From an uncultured Oscillospiraceae bacterium (GTDB lineage: Bacteria; Bacillota; Clostridia; Oscillospirales; Oscillospiraceae), in NCBI GenBank assembly GCA_910589155.1, contig CAJURY010000001.1:248001-312000 (forward strand): a stretch of DNA of 64,000 nucleotides, given 5' to 3'. The translations under genes and the position numbers were made by a program. Positions 14,820 to 23,598 of the stretch are shown here, one piece after another (the stretch's first letter is position 1; every line of letters begins with the position of its first letter). The notes beneath the pieces are model-generated. The model was not told where the DNA came from. It was given only the letters and a program-made list of their open reading frames with translations, and made no database searches.

Positions 14820-15902
14820 CTATTTAAACAGAGTAAACACGTCTTTGAAGGCCACCAGCGCCATAAACGCAAGAAGGATCACCATGCCAACAGCATGAAC
14901 GTAGCCTTCAATTTTGGGATTTACTTTTTTCTTTGAGATTTTTTCAATGGCCGCGACAATAACCAAACCAAACAGCCGGCCGCCGTCCAGAGCGGGAATG
15001 GGCAGCAAATTCATCACTGCCAGATTGATTGCAATAAACGCGCCGAAATAAGAAACGTTTATCATTCCGGCTTCCAAGCTGCCCGATTGCGTTCCCACAT
15101 CGGCAATCGTTTTTACAATCCCCACGGGACCAGACAAGTCCTGCACGCCTGCGCGCCCGGTAAAGAGCAGTCTAAAACTCAGCCAGACCATGCGGACAAA
15201 ATCCTTTGCGCTGTTCCAGCTATAAGACAGTGTATTTCCCAAGGTTCTTGGCGCGGATCCCATGGTCATGCCGTACATTAAGACCTGTTCGCCTTCCACC
15301 TCAAATTCCCGCTTTTCCATGTGGAAATTAGGAAGCGCAACCTTTTTCCCATTTCGAATCACAATCAAATCGTGTACATCCGGGCCATCGGATAGGCCCA
15401 AGTTTAAAAGCATACTGACGTTGGAGGCGGTATAGACCTTTTCGCCGTCGATTTCATAGAAACGGTCGCCTACTTGCAATCCGCTTTCGCCTTCAATCAC
15501 ATTACCAGCATAAAAACTCTCAATGACAGGTTGAGAAATATTCTCATACCCGCGGGCAAATCCAAAAATACAGACCAAAATCAACAGCCCAGACAGGAAA
15601 TTCATAGCCGCGCCTGTAACCAAAATAATCGCCCGCTTCCACCATGCGGCGGCGGTAAAGGCTCTGGGGTCGCCCGTATCCTCATCCTCGCCTTCCATGG
15701 CGCAAAAGCCGCCGATGGGAAAGCAGCGTAATGAATAGGTAGTCTCGCCAACTTCCTTCTGAAAAAAAGCGGGGCCCATACCAATAGCAAATTCATTTAC
15801 CCGCACGCCGAAAAGCTTTGCGGCAATAAAATGCCCCAGCTCATGAATGGCAATTAAAAAACTAAAAACGAAAATTGCAAAAATCACATAAAATACGGTC
15901 AA
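14820..15902 (-). CDS. rseP: site-2 intramembrane zinc protease RseP/RasP
   Basis: A 360-residue S2P protease with the HELGH zinc motif in the first span (residues 21-25), a central PDZ region, and the second metal motif in PALDGGRLFG near residue 295. It cleaves anti-sigma factors and leftover signal peptides in the membrane. The start codon is TTG and shares bases with the dxr stop (TTGA), so it is translationally coupled; AGGAGAGG lies upstream. Position between dxr and ispG is typical of Firmicutes. Confidence 0.92.
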   Translation of the reverse strand: MTVFYVIFAIFVFSFLIAIHELGHFIAAKLFGVRVNEFAIGMGPAFFQKEVGETTYSLRCFPIGGFCAMEGEDEDTGDPRAFTAAAWWKRAIILVTGAAMNFLSGLLILVCIFGFARGYENISQPVIESFYAGNVIEGESGLQVGDRFYEIDGEKVYTASNVSMLLNLGLSDGPDVHDLIVIRNGKKVALPNFHMEKREFEVEGEQVLMYGMTMGSAPRTLGNTLSYSWNSAKDFVRMVWLSFRLLFTGRAGVQDLSGPVGIVKTIADVGTQSGSLEAGMINVSYFGAFIAINLAVMNLLPIPALDGGRLFGLVIVAAIEKISKKKVNPKIEGYVHAVGMVILLAFMALVAFKDVFTLFK

Positions 15903-17059
15903 GTTAAATCGCCTCTCCTATAGTCGGCTACAACCGCCCTTGCAAGTCGGTCCGCTTCCAAAATTTCTTCCAAAGTTGGCTTTTCTACATAGGGAACTTG
16001 CTCCATCGCCAGCCTTACCAACTCATAAATGTCATAAAATCCAATTATATTCTGCAAATAGAAAGAAACCGCCGCTTCGTTTGCACCAGAAAGCACCGCC
16101 CCGGCAGTTCCGCCCAGCCTTGCCGCGTCACGAGCCAGCTTCAGGCAGGGGAAGGTTTCTTCATCCGGCTGCTGGAAGGTCAGCGCCCCGCAGCCTAAAA
16201 GATCCAGCGCCTCCACAGGGCTTTCCAGCCGGTTGGGATAGGTCAGGGCGAGCTGAATAGGAAGCCGCATATCCGGCGTTCCGAGCTGTGCCATCACCGC
16301 CCCGTCCACAAACTCCACCAGAGAATGCACCACGCTTTGCCGGTGAATGACAATCTGGATTTTCTCCGGCGGCAGGCGGTATAGCCGCATGGCCTCGATA
16401 AACTCCAGCCCTTTGTTCATCAGCGTCGCGCAGTCAATGGTAATTTTTGCGCCCATTTTCCAGTTGGGATGCTTCAAGGCGTCGTCTTTGGTAACATTTC
16501 GCAGTTCTTCCCTGCTCTTTCCAAAAAAGGGGCCGCCGGAACAGGTTAAAATCAGCTTTTTGACCTCCGACCGGCTTTGGCATCCCATCAGGCATTGGAA
16601 AATTGCGGAATGCTCCGAGTCCACCGGGATAATTTCCGCTCCATAGCGGTCGGCTTCCTCCATGACAAGCTGCCCGGCGCATACCAGCGTCTCCTTGTTG
16701 GCAAGACCGATGCGTTTTCCGGCGCGAATGGCCGCAAGGGTCGGCTCCAGACCAACCATGCCCACAACGGCGGTTATGACAGTCGCCGCTTCCTCTATGG
16801 AGGCAGCAGCCAAAAGTCCATCCTTCCCAGACATAATTTGAATTTTCTGATTCGGCAATACAAGGCGAAGCGCTTTCGCCGCTTCTTCTGTGCCCATAAC
16901 AGCCAGCAGCGGCTGGAACTCACGACATTGCTGCGCCATGCGCTCCACATTGCTCCCAGCGGTTAAGGCAACCACCGGAATAGACAAATGCTTTGCAACA
17001 TCCAAGGTTTGCCTGCCAATGGAACCGGTAGAACCTAAAACTGAAATTGCGTTTTTCAT
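15899..17059 (-). CDS. dxr: 1-deoxy-D-xylulose-5-phosphate reductoisomerase
   Basis: A 386-residue Dxr, the NADPH-dependent committed step of the MEP pathway. The N-terminal GSTGSIGRQTLDV motif binds NADPH, GLANKETLVCAG and the metal/substrate loop (DSEHSAIFQCL, then the flexible loop NWKMGAKITID) are intact, and the C-terminal helical domain is complete. A ribosome site (GAGAGG) precedes the ATG. It follows cdsA by ten bases and overlaps rseP, forming part of the long minus-strand operon. Confidence 0.95.
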   Translation of the reverse strand: MKNAISVLGSTGSIGRQTLDVAKHLSIPVVALTAGSNVERMAQQCREFQPLLAVMGTEEAAKALRLVLPNQKIQIMSGKDGLLAAASIEEAATVITAVVGMVGLEPTLAAIRAGKRIGLANKETLVCAGQLVMEEADRYGAEIIPVDSEHSAIFQCLMGCQSRSEVKKLILTCSGGPFFGKSREELRNVTKDDALKHPNWKMGAKITIDCATLMNKGLEFIEAMRLYRLPPEKIQIVIHRQSVVHSLVEFVDGAVMAQLGTPDMRLPIQLALTYPNRLESPVEALDLLGCGALTFQQPDEETFPCLKLARDAARLGGTAGAVLSGANEAAVSFYLQNIIGFYDIYELVRLAMEQVPYVEKPTLEEILEADRLARAVVADYRRGDLT

Positions 17060-17069
17060 AGAAAACCTC

Positions 17070-17924
17070 TCACCCCATGCCTACTACCGGCACTGCAAAT
17101 GTCAGTGTTCGAAGAAGAATTTCCACCACAGGCGCAACCAGCAGCATACTGTCAAACCGATCCAAAATGCCGCCGTGACCGGGAATCAGATTGCTGTAAT
17201 CCTTAATGCCCACCTGCCGCTTCACAACAGAGAAGGTCAAATCGCCCAGAATGGAAATTGCCGCGCCAAGCAAACCATAAAGAATGCCGTACCACCAAAC
17301 AACGTCAAAAGAAAATGTGAAATGCAACAAGGCGCCATATAATTCCACCAGAAGGATGCTGGAAAGCACGCCGCCAACAGCTCCTTCTATGGTTTTTTTC
17401 GGACTGACCACAGGGGCAAGCTTGTGCTTTCCGAAGGCTCTGCCTGCAAAATACGCCCCGGTATCCGCCGAAAAAGCAACAATAAAGGCAATCAAAACGT
17501 AGTATTTACCCAGCTCTGTATCGCTGGGATCCGGACCTGCGTACATGGCGCGGATGCGAACCAAAGAAGTCAGCAAATACGGCACCAGCAGCCCCCCTGC
17601 AAAAGCCACGCAGACTTTTTCGATGCTTACTTTCCTGTGACTGAATAGCAATTCGCTGAATAGCGCTACGCAGTAAAGCAAAATACCAATTCTGGCAAGG
17701 TTCGCATCCTGCTTCAAGCTCCATAGGGACGTCAGAAACGCCATCACCATGGCGTAAACCACAAGCCTTGGCGAAGTAACCAGCCGGGTCTGAAACAGCA
17801 GCTCATAGGCAGCCAATGCTCCCGCCAGACCAAACAGCACAGCCGTCCCCCATGCGGGCAGCACCAGCACGACAACCAGCAGCACCGGCAGCAATACCGC
17901 TGCGGAAATTACGCGGGTTTTCAT
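17070..17924 (-). CDS. cdsA: phosphatidate cytidylyltransferase
   Basis: A 284-residue integral membrane enzyme with about eight spans that makes CDP-diacylglycerol from phosphatidate and CTP. The CDP-alcohol signature is at the C-terminal side (KDYSNLIPGHGGILDRFDS) and SPKKTIEGAVGG precedes it. The start overlaps nothing but lies three bases after the uppS stop, with GGAGG in front. Position after uppS is the standard Firmicutes order. Confidence 0.93.
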   Translation of the reverse strand: MKTRVISAAVLLPVLLVVVLVLPAWGTAVLFGLAGALAAYELLFQTRLVTSPRLVVYAMVMAFLTSLWSLKQDANLARIGILLYCVALFSELLFSHRKVSIEKVCVAFAGGLLVPYLLTSLVRIRAMYAGPDPSDTELGKYYVLIAFIVAFSADTGAYFAGRAFGKHKLAPVVSPKKTIEGAVGGVLSSILLVELYGALLHFTFSFDVVWWYGILYGLLGAAISILGDLTFSVVKRQVGIKDYSNLIPGHGGILDRFDSMLLVAPVVEILLRTLTFAVPVVGMG

Positions 17925-17927
17925 TGA

Positions 17928-18662
17928 TCATCTACCTCCAAACCGACGATTGCGCCGGTGAAACTGGGCGATGGCCTCGTCCAGATCCTTTGTTTTAAAA
18001 TCCGGCCAGAGAACATCCATAAATACATATTCTGAATAGGCGCTTTGCCAAGGCAGAAAATTGCTGGTACGCAATTCCCCGGAAGGACGGATAACCAGCT
18101 CTGGGTCTGGAACGCCTGCGGAATACAGATAATCAGAAAACAATGCTTCTGTTAATTCCTCCGGCTTTCGCTTTCCCGCCGCCACTTCCGACGCAAACCG
18201 CTGGGCGCCCTGCACAATTTCGTCCCTGCCGCCATAATTCAGGCAGAAATTCACCTGCACACCCTGATAGACCTTGGAGCGCTCCGCCGCATCCCGCGCA
18301 AGGGTTTGCAGCTCCGGGCTGAGGCGGCTGAGATCTCCAAAAAAGACAAAACGCACATGGTTTTTCTCCATATCCGCAATGGCTTCTTTGAGATACCGCT
18401 TCAGAAGTTCCATAATGCCTGAAATTTCCTCCTGAGAACGTTTCCAATTCTCTGTAGAAAAGGCGTAAACCGTCAGGTACTCTACCCCAATGGAACGACA
18501 GTAGTTTGCGATGGTGCGAAAAGTCTCCGCACCGGCGGCGTGACCGGCTCTGCGAGGCAGTCCCCTTTTTTTTGCCCAGCGACCGTTGCCGTCCATAATA
18601 ATTGCAATGTGCCGGGGCGGAGGCAGCGCCTCGCTCTTTTTCTTTTTTTGAAACAGCGCCAT
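17928..18662 (-). CDS. uppS: undecaprenyl diphosphate synthase (isoprenyl transferase)
   Basis: A 244-residue cis-prenyltransferase that builds the C55 lipid carrier for peptidoglycan. It shows IIMDGNGRWAKKRG with the catalytic Asp near residue 24, FSTENW, and the C-terminal RPSGELRTSNFLPWQ. AAAAGGAAG six bases before the ATG at 18662 supports that start over another ATG six codons upstream, which has no site. It is preceded by a 16-bp perfect hairpin that separates it from frr. Confidence 0.94.
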   Translation of the reverse strand: MALFQKKKKSEALPPPRHIAIIMDGNGRWAKKRGLPRRAGHAAGAETFRTIANYCRSIGVEYLTVYAFSTENWKRSQEEISGIMELLKRYLKEAIADMEKNHVRFVFFGDLSRLSPELQTLARDAAERSKVYQGVQVNFCLNYGGRDEIVQGAQRFASEVAAGKRKPEELTEALFSDYLYSAGVPDPELVIRPSGELRTSNFLPWQSAYSEYVFMDVLWPDFKTKDLDEAIAQFHRRNRRFGGR

Positions 18663-18689
18663 ATTGATCTTCCTTTTCATGCCTAAGTC

Positions 18690-18731
18690 AAGTCGTGAAT
18701 TTCATATGCAGCGCAATGAAATTCACGACTT
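18690..18731. terminator. 16-bp perfect hairpin between frr and uppS
   Basis: AAGTCGTGAATTTCAT and its exact complement around a 10-base loop. The T-run (TTTTTT) lies on the plus-strand side, whereas both flanking genes read leftward. It is therefore a poor terminator for frr and may act as a processing or attenuation structure. Confidence 0.5.
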
Positions 18732-18742
18732 TTTTAGATGCG

Positions 18743-19297
18743 TCAGATCGCCATCAGTTCCTTTTCCTTGGCTGCGCAAGCAGTATCGACCTTCTTGATG
18801 TACTTATCAGTCAGATCCTGCAAATCCTTTTCAGCCTTCTTCTGATCGTCTTCCGTGATCTCGCTTTTCTTTTTCAGCGCCTTGATAAAATCCATTGCGT
18901 CACGACGCACGTTACGCAGGGCGACCTTCGCGTCCTCGGCGTACTTCTTCACCTGCTTGGTGAGTTCGCGGCGGCGCTCCTCGGTAAGCTGAGGAAATAC
19001 CAGACGAACCACACGGCCGTCGTTCTGAGGATTGATGCCCAGATCGGAGGTCTGAATCGCCTTTTGAATATCTTTCAGCAGCTTGGTATCCCAAGGCTGA
19101 ATCACCAGGGTTCTCGCGTCGGGAGAAGAAATGGTCGCCACACCAGCAAGCTGTGTCTCTGATCCATAGTATTCTACCGTGATGCGATCCAGAACCCGCG
19201 CATTGGCTCTGCCCGCCCGGACAGCGCCGAAGTTTTCCTCCAAAACGTCCATGGTTTTGTCCATTTTCTTGGTATAATCCTTAAAATCTACGCTCAT
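18743..19297 (-). CDS. frr: ribosome recycling factor
   Basis: A 184-residue RRF, normal length, with the two-domain pattern: FGAVRAGRAN and the LDRITVEYYG hinge strand, then RRELTKQVKKYAEDAKVALRNVRRD in domain I. Together with EF-G it splits the post-termination ribosome. GAGGAGG precedes the ATG, and it follows pyrH by about 20 bases, the usual pairing. Confidence 0.95.
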   Translation of the reverse strand: MSVDFKDYTKKMDKTMDVLEENFGAVRAGRANARVLDRITVEYYGSETQLAGVATISSPDARTLVIQPWDTKLLKDIQKAIQTSDLGINPQNDGRVVRLVFPQLTEERRRELTKQVKKYAEDAKVALRNVRRDAMDFIKALKKKSEITEDDQKKAEKDLQDLTDKYIKKVDTACAAKEKELMAI

Positions 19298-19316
19298 TTT
19301 TTAATTCCTCCTCAAA

Positions 19317-20030
19317 TTATTTTACCAGTGTACCAATTTTTTCGCCGGAAATCACCCGAAGAATATTTTCCGGGTCTTTCAGCGCAAACACCACAAGGGG
19401 CATTTGATTGTCCATAGCCAAGGTCATCGCCGTGGAGTCCGTGGCCTGCAAATGCCTTGCCAAAACCTCGTCGTAGGTGAGAAAATCGTACTTCACCGCG
19501 CTGGGATCCTTAGCGGGATCGGCGGAGTACACGCCGTCCACATTTTTGGCAAGCAGAATCGCGTCCGCTTCAATTTCCACGCCCCGGAGCACTGCGCCCG
19601 TATCCGTGGAGAAATAGGGATTGCCGGTGCCGCAGGCAAAAAGCACCACTTTCCCCTGCTGCAAATACCGCTCGGCGGCGTCTCTGGTGAAGTACTCGGC
19701 AAACTTGTTCATTTCCACAGCGGTAAGCACCCGCGCGTCCACGCCCATATGCTCCAGCACATCGGCTACCGCAATGCAGTTCATCACCGTGCCCAGCATT
19801 CCCATGTGGTCTGCATGGCTTCTTTGCATTTTATCCGCGCCGTCTTTCACGCCCCGCCAGAAATTGCCTGCGCCAATTACAACGCCTACCTGCACGCCCA
19901 TCTGGGTGCATCGGGCAATCACCTGACAGACCTCACGCAGAATGTCAAAATCCAGACCACGGCGCTTTTCTCCCGCCAGCGCCTCGCCGCTGATTTTCAG
20001 CAGCACTCTTTTATATTGTATTGGGGACAT
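19317..20030 (-). CDS. pyrH: uridylate kinase (UMP kinase)
   Basis: A 237-residue bacterial UMP kinase of the amino-acid-kinase fold, converting UMP to UDP with ATP. KISGEALAGEKRRG starts the ATP site, IGAGNFWRG and the CGTGNPYFSTDTGAVLRG active loop follow. It forms hexamers, allosterically activated by GTP in most bacteria. AGGAG nine bases before ATG. It heads the pyrH-frr-uppS-cdsA-dxr-rseP-ispG-polC run; rpsB and tsf, often upstream, are absent, and glnS diverges instead. A TATAAA box near 20070 could be its -10 but the -35 is weak. Confidence 0.95.
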   Translation of the reverse strand: MSPIQYKRVLLKISGEALAGEKRRGLDFDILREVCQVIARCTQMGVQVGVVIGAGNFWRGVKDGADKMQRSHADHMGMLGTVMNCIAVADVLEHMGVDARVLTAVEMNKFAEYFTRDAAERYLQQGKVVLFACGTGNPYFSTDTGAVLRGVEIEADAILLAKNVDGVYSADPAKDPSAVKYDFLTYDEVLARHLQATDSTAMTLAMDNQMPLVVFALKDPENILRVISGEKIGTLVK

Positions 20031-20222
20031 CGGAACCCTCTCCTTTATATCTATGTATCTTCCCCTATTTTATAATAAAGCAGACAGAAAGACAACCATA
20101 ATTTTACGCTTTCGGAAAAAGTTTTCGCTTTTTTCACATTTTCTCAAATATGTCTCCATGACACTTCGTCAAAAAACACACAAATTCCTTTAGAATTTCT
20201 TGAATTTCCGGTGGCATGATAG

Positions 20223-20251
20223 TTGAAAAACTGGCAAAAATGTATTATAAT
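20223..20251 (+). promoter_or_regulatory. promoter of glnS
   Basis: TTGAAA, 17 bases, TATAAT, ending about 42 bases before the glnS start. Confidence 0.8.
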
Positions 20252-20293
20252 GCTACTATTATTTTGAGGCTTTCCGAGAGAGGATGTTTATGT

Positions 20294-21967
20294 ATGGCTG
20301 AAGTCACGGAAAACAAGAATTTTATCCACGCTTTTATTGACGAGGACATTGCCGAAGGCGGTCAGTTCGCCGGTATGACGGTGCACACCCGTTTCCCGCC
20401 GGAACCCAACGGCTATTTGCACATCGGGCACTGCAAAGCCCTCATCATTGATTTTGGCACAGCGGAAAAGTATGGCGGCATGTGCAATCTGCGCATGGAC
20501 GATACCAATCCCGCGAAGGAAGACACAGAATATGTGGAGGCCATTCAGGAAGATATTCACTGGCTGGGCTTCGACTGGGCCGACCGTTTCTTTTATGGCT
20601 CCGACTACTTTGAAAAAACCTATGCCTTTGCGGAAGAACTCATTCAAAAAGGACTGGCTTATGTCTGTGAATTAACGCCTGAGCAGTTTAAAGAATACCG
20701 GGGCGACCTCACCCACCCCGCCGTTTCTCCCTACCGGGATCGCCCGGTGGAAGAAAGCCTGGCGCTGTTTCGCAGAATGCGCGCCGGAGAATTTGAGGAT
20801 AATCGCTATACCCTTCGGGCAAAAATCGATTTGGCTTCCGGCAACTTTAATATGCGCGATCCTGTGATTTACCGCATTCGCCATGTGGGGCACCACCGGC
20901 AGGGCGATAAATGGTGCATTTATCCCATGTACGATTTTGCCCACCCCATTCAAGACGCCCTGGAAGGGATTACCCACAGTCTTTGCTCATTGGAATTTGA
21001 GAACCATCGTCCCTTGTATAACTGGGTGGTGGAGCACGTCTCCGTTCCCCACCACCCTCGCCAGATTGAGTTTGCCCGGCTGGGCATCGACCACACGGTA
21101 CTTTCCAAGCGGAAGCTGCGCCAGCTTGTGGAAGAAGGCCGGGTTTCCGGCTGGGACGATCCCAGAATGCCCACCCTTTGCGGCTTGCGCCGCCGGGGCT
21201 ATACCCCAAAGTCTATCCGTAATTTCTGCGAGCGCATCGGCGTTGCCAAGTCTCCCAATGTAGTGGAGTTTGATTTTTTGGAGCACTGTCTCCGAGAAGA
21301 TTTAAACGAGACCGCTACCCGCGTCATGGCGGTGCAGCAACCTGTAAGGCTGACTGTTACCAACTACCCGGAAGGACAGACTGAAACCTTTGTGGTGGAA
21401 AACAATCCCATGGACGAAACCGCCGGCATGAGAACCATCACCTTTTCTAAAAATCTCTGGATTGAGTCGGATGATTTTATGGAAGAAAAGGTTGGTAAAT
21501 TCTTCCGTCTGTTCCCCGGCAACGAGGTGCGGCTCAAGGGCGCTTATGTGGTTAAATGCACCGGCTGCGTGAAAGACGCAGTGGGCAACGTTACAGAGGT
21601 GCTCTGCGAATACGACCCTGAATCCAAAGGCGGCAATCCCGCCGACGGCCGCAAGGTCAAGAGCACCATTCACTGGGTAAACGCCGATGATTGCGCAGAC
21701 GCGGAAATTCGCCTGTACAGCAACCTCTTTGACGATCCTGATCCCGACGCCTCCGGCAAGGACTTTATCGCCTGCCTGAATCCCAATTCTTTGGAAATTC
21801 TCACCGGCTGCAAGGTGGAAGCCGCTTTGAAAAATGCGGCGGCGCCCGCTTCGTTCCAGTTCATGCGTCTGGGCTATTTCTGCGTAGACAGCAAGGATTC
21901 CTCCCCGGAGCATCTTGTCTTTAACCGGTCTGTCAGCCTGAAAGACAGCTTCAAGCCCAAGAAATAA
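20294..21967 (+). CDS. glnS: glutaminyl-tRNA synthetase
   Basis: A 557-residue class I synthetase of the GlnRS type. HIGH motif in PEPNGYLHIGHCKA, class-defining RMDDTNPAKE, KMSKS equivalent in TVLSKRKLR, then the two beta-barrel anticodon-binding domains at the C-terminus. It charges tRNA-Gln directly with glutamine. GlnRS is uncommon in Firmicutes, most of which use GluRS plus GatCAB; Clostridia that own it are thought to have acquired it. The start at 20294 matches the family N-terminus. It is monocistronic between its own promoter and terminator. Confidence 0.93.
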   Translation: MAEVTENKNFIHAFIDEDIAEGGQFAGMTVHTRFPPEPNGYLHIGHCKALIIDFGTAEKYGGMCNLRMDDTNPAKEDTEYVEAIQEDIHWLGFDWADRFFYGSDYFEKTYAFAEELIQKGLAYVCELTPEQFKEYRGDLTHPAVSPYRDRPVEESLALFRRMRAGEFEDNRYTLRAKIDLASGNFNMRDPVIYRIRHVGHHRQGDKWCIYPMYDFAHPIQDALEGITHSLCSLEFENHRPLYNWVVEHVSVPHHPRQIEFARLGIDHTVLSKRKLRQLVEEGRVSGWDDPRMPTLCGLRRRGYTPKSIRNFCERIGVAKSPNVVEFDFLEHCLREDLNETATRVMAVQQPVRLTVTNYPEGQTETFVVENNPMDETAGMRTITFSKNLWIESDDFMEEKVGKFFRLFPGNEVRLKGAYVVKCTGCVKDAVGNVTEVLCEYDPESKGGNPADGRKVKSTIHWVNADDCADAEIRLYSNLFDDPDPDASGKDFIACLNPNSLEILTGCKVEAALKNAAAPASFQFMRLGYFCVDSKDSSPEHLVFNRSVSLKDSFKPKK

Positions 21968-21972
21968 AAGTT

Positions 21973-22007
21973 GCAGCGTAGTTGATTTTTCAACTACGCT
22001 GCTTTTT
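21973..22007 (+). terminator. terminator of glnS
   Basis: GCAGCGTAGTTG, a six-base loop and its exact complement, then TTTTT. Confidence 0.9.
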
Positions 22008-22044
22008 ATGAATTTACTTTTGATTCACTTGACTGTCCCTGCAA

Positions 22045-22336
22045 TTATTCCTCTATGGTTTGTGTTTGGTTCGATATCGCCGGTTGATTGTCCTGCGTAT
22101 TTTCATTGAGGCCTGGAACATTTAGAACGCTGAAAAAACGGCAATTAAAATATTCATAAAAACGATAATTACCATTCGCTAACAGATTCCTCCAGTATTT
22201 CAGCCAGCGGATTAAAACATCAGCATTGGGAACAGACAAATTCTTTTCCAATTTAGATATCGTTTGCCGAACCATATGAAGTCTTGCCGCCAATTCTTCT
22301 TGTGAAAGCCCTCTTTGTTTTCTAAGAACATTTATG
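22045..22336 (-). pseudogene. broken Xre-family HTH regulator
   Basis: The frame reads INVLRKQRGLSQEELAARLH then VRQTISKLEKNLSVPNADVL, a textbook Xre/Cro helix-turn-helix. AAGGAG is present, but the position where an ATG is expected holds ATA, preceded by an in-frame stop. After ADVLIR the frame shifts: a +1 frame would continue AEILEESVSEW and stop. The remaining open frame down to 22045 is therefore out-of-frame text. Two lesions indicate a pseudogene; the AT-rich DNA beyond (22337-22507) holds nothing I can assign. Confidence 0.6.
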
Positions 22337-22507
22337 CGCTACACTCCTTTGCTTTGATGCCTCCAATGTAACACATTTTTCCCCATTCAGCAAGCAATAC
22401 AAATTAACCATATTGCAACTGCCGCCCAAACATGGTTTTCTTATGCACACCTGCTTAAAGCATGGATACAATTTTTGAAATACATTGATGAGACAACAAA
22501 GAGGTAG

Positions 22508-22542
22508 AAAAAAGCAAGGCAAACCATGGTGGTCTGCCTTGT
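22508..22542 (-). terminator. terminator of nagB
   Basis: On the minus strand CAAGGCA ... TGCCTTG with an inner CCACCATGG, followed by CTTTTTT. Confidence 0.7.
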
Positions 22543-22601
22543 CCTTAGCTTCTTTACGGAGTATGTTCCTTGACAATCACGCTTTGTTCTTGCAAAGGCT
22601 C

Positions 22602-23336
22602 TTATGCCTGATAACCAACCAGTTCCGCCAATTCCTTGTCAATGATAACGACGCAGTCCTTATGCATCTTAATCATGGTGGAAGGATTGTTGACGAAAAT
22701 CTCATCGTTCATAATTAACTCGCGGATCGCGTCTGCCTTTGGCGCGCCGGTAGCGACCAAAATCAGCTTATTCGCCCGCATAATATCGCCCATGCCCATG
22801 GTAATTGCCTTCTTGGGCACTTCGTCTTCATTGGCAAAGAAACGGGCATTTGCCTTGATGGTGCTGGGATCCAGAACCTCGATATGCGCCTCGCTGTGAA
22901 GCTTCTTGCCCGGCTCGTTGAAACCTACGTGGCCGTCTACGCCAATACCCAAAAGCTGCACGGCAACATTGGAATTTGCCAAAACGCTGCGGAATTCTTT
23001 TACGATTTCCTCTTCGCTGCCAATGCCGGAAGCGACAAAGGTATTTTCCTTCTTGATATTCACATGGTCAAAGAAATTGGTGTTCATGAAATAGCGGTAG
23101 CTCTGGTCATGCTCTGGGGTCAAGCCAATGTATTCGTCCAGATTAACAGAGTGTGCCTGAGAAAAATCTACCTCACCCTTTTCATAAGCGCGGATGATGT
23201 AAGGATAGACCGCCTGTGCGCTGCTGCCTGTGGCCAAGCCCAAAGTCGCCTTGGGATCGTCCTGCACAACTTTTGTAATCATGCCGCCGGCAATTTCGCA
23301 GGCTTCGGCGTAGGTATTGGTGACAATTACACGCAT
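22602..23336 (-). CDS. nagB: glucosamine-6-phosphate deaminase
   Basis: A 244-residue NagB, converting glucosamine-6-P to fructose-6-P and ammonia. It shows the phosphate-binding GLATGSSAQAVYPYI, the catalytic Asp region SVNLDEYIGL and DGHVGFNEPG, and the C-terminal helix with KHxx-type allosteric residues reduced. AGGAGG eight bases before ATG 23336 fixes the start; a TTG two codons earlier is less likely. It has its own promoter (TTGCAC-17-TACAAT) and terminator. nagA is not adjacent, so the amino-sugar pathway is completed elsewhere. Confidence 0.93.
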   Translation of the reverse strand: MRVIVTNTYAEACEIAGGMITKVVQDDPKATLGLATGSSAQAVYPYIIRAYEKGEVDFSQAHSVNLDEYIGLTPEHDQSYRYFMNTNFFDHVNIKKENTFVASGIGSEEEIVKEFRSVLANSNVAVQLLGIGVDGHVGFNEPGKKLHSEAHIEVLDPSTIKANARFFANEDEVPKKAITMGMGDIMRANKLILVATGAPKADAIRELIMNDEIFVNNPSTMIKMHKDCVVIIDKELAELVGYQA

Positions 23337-23391
23337 TTTCAAAACCTCCTGTATTTATAAAAGCTCAAAATTGCACAGTTATGCTGTTTTT

Positions 23392-23420
23392 ATTGTAGCA
23401 GAATACGCAATATGGTGCAA
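23392..23420 (-). promoter_or_regulatory. promoter of nagB
   Basis: Minus strand: TTGCAC, 17 bases, TACAAT, about 55 bases upstream of the start codon. Confidence 0.65.
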
Positions 23421-23531
23421 GAATCAGAAGAATGTTTTATAGTTTTTCGTACAAGTATAGTCGAAAATGGTAAATTTAGTAGCTGTCGCAACATTTCCTA
23501 AAACTGCTTTTCTGCGGCAAGAACGCGGCAG

Positions 23532-23560
23532 TTGCATAATTCTCTATCATGTGGTATAAT
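23532..23560 (+). promoter_or_regulatory. promoter of gdhA
   Basis: TTGCAT, 17 bases, TATAAT, 38 bases upstream of the start codon. Confidence 0.8.
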
Positions 23561-23598
23561 TTCTATGAATATATTCTAAACCGAAAGGGAGAATCTTT

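Noticed and set aside
20209..20228. TGGCATG-ATAG-TTGAA as a sigma-54 promoter before glnS
   Set aside because: The -12 lacks the invariant GC dinucleotide and a far better sigma-A promoter overlaps it.
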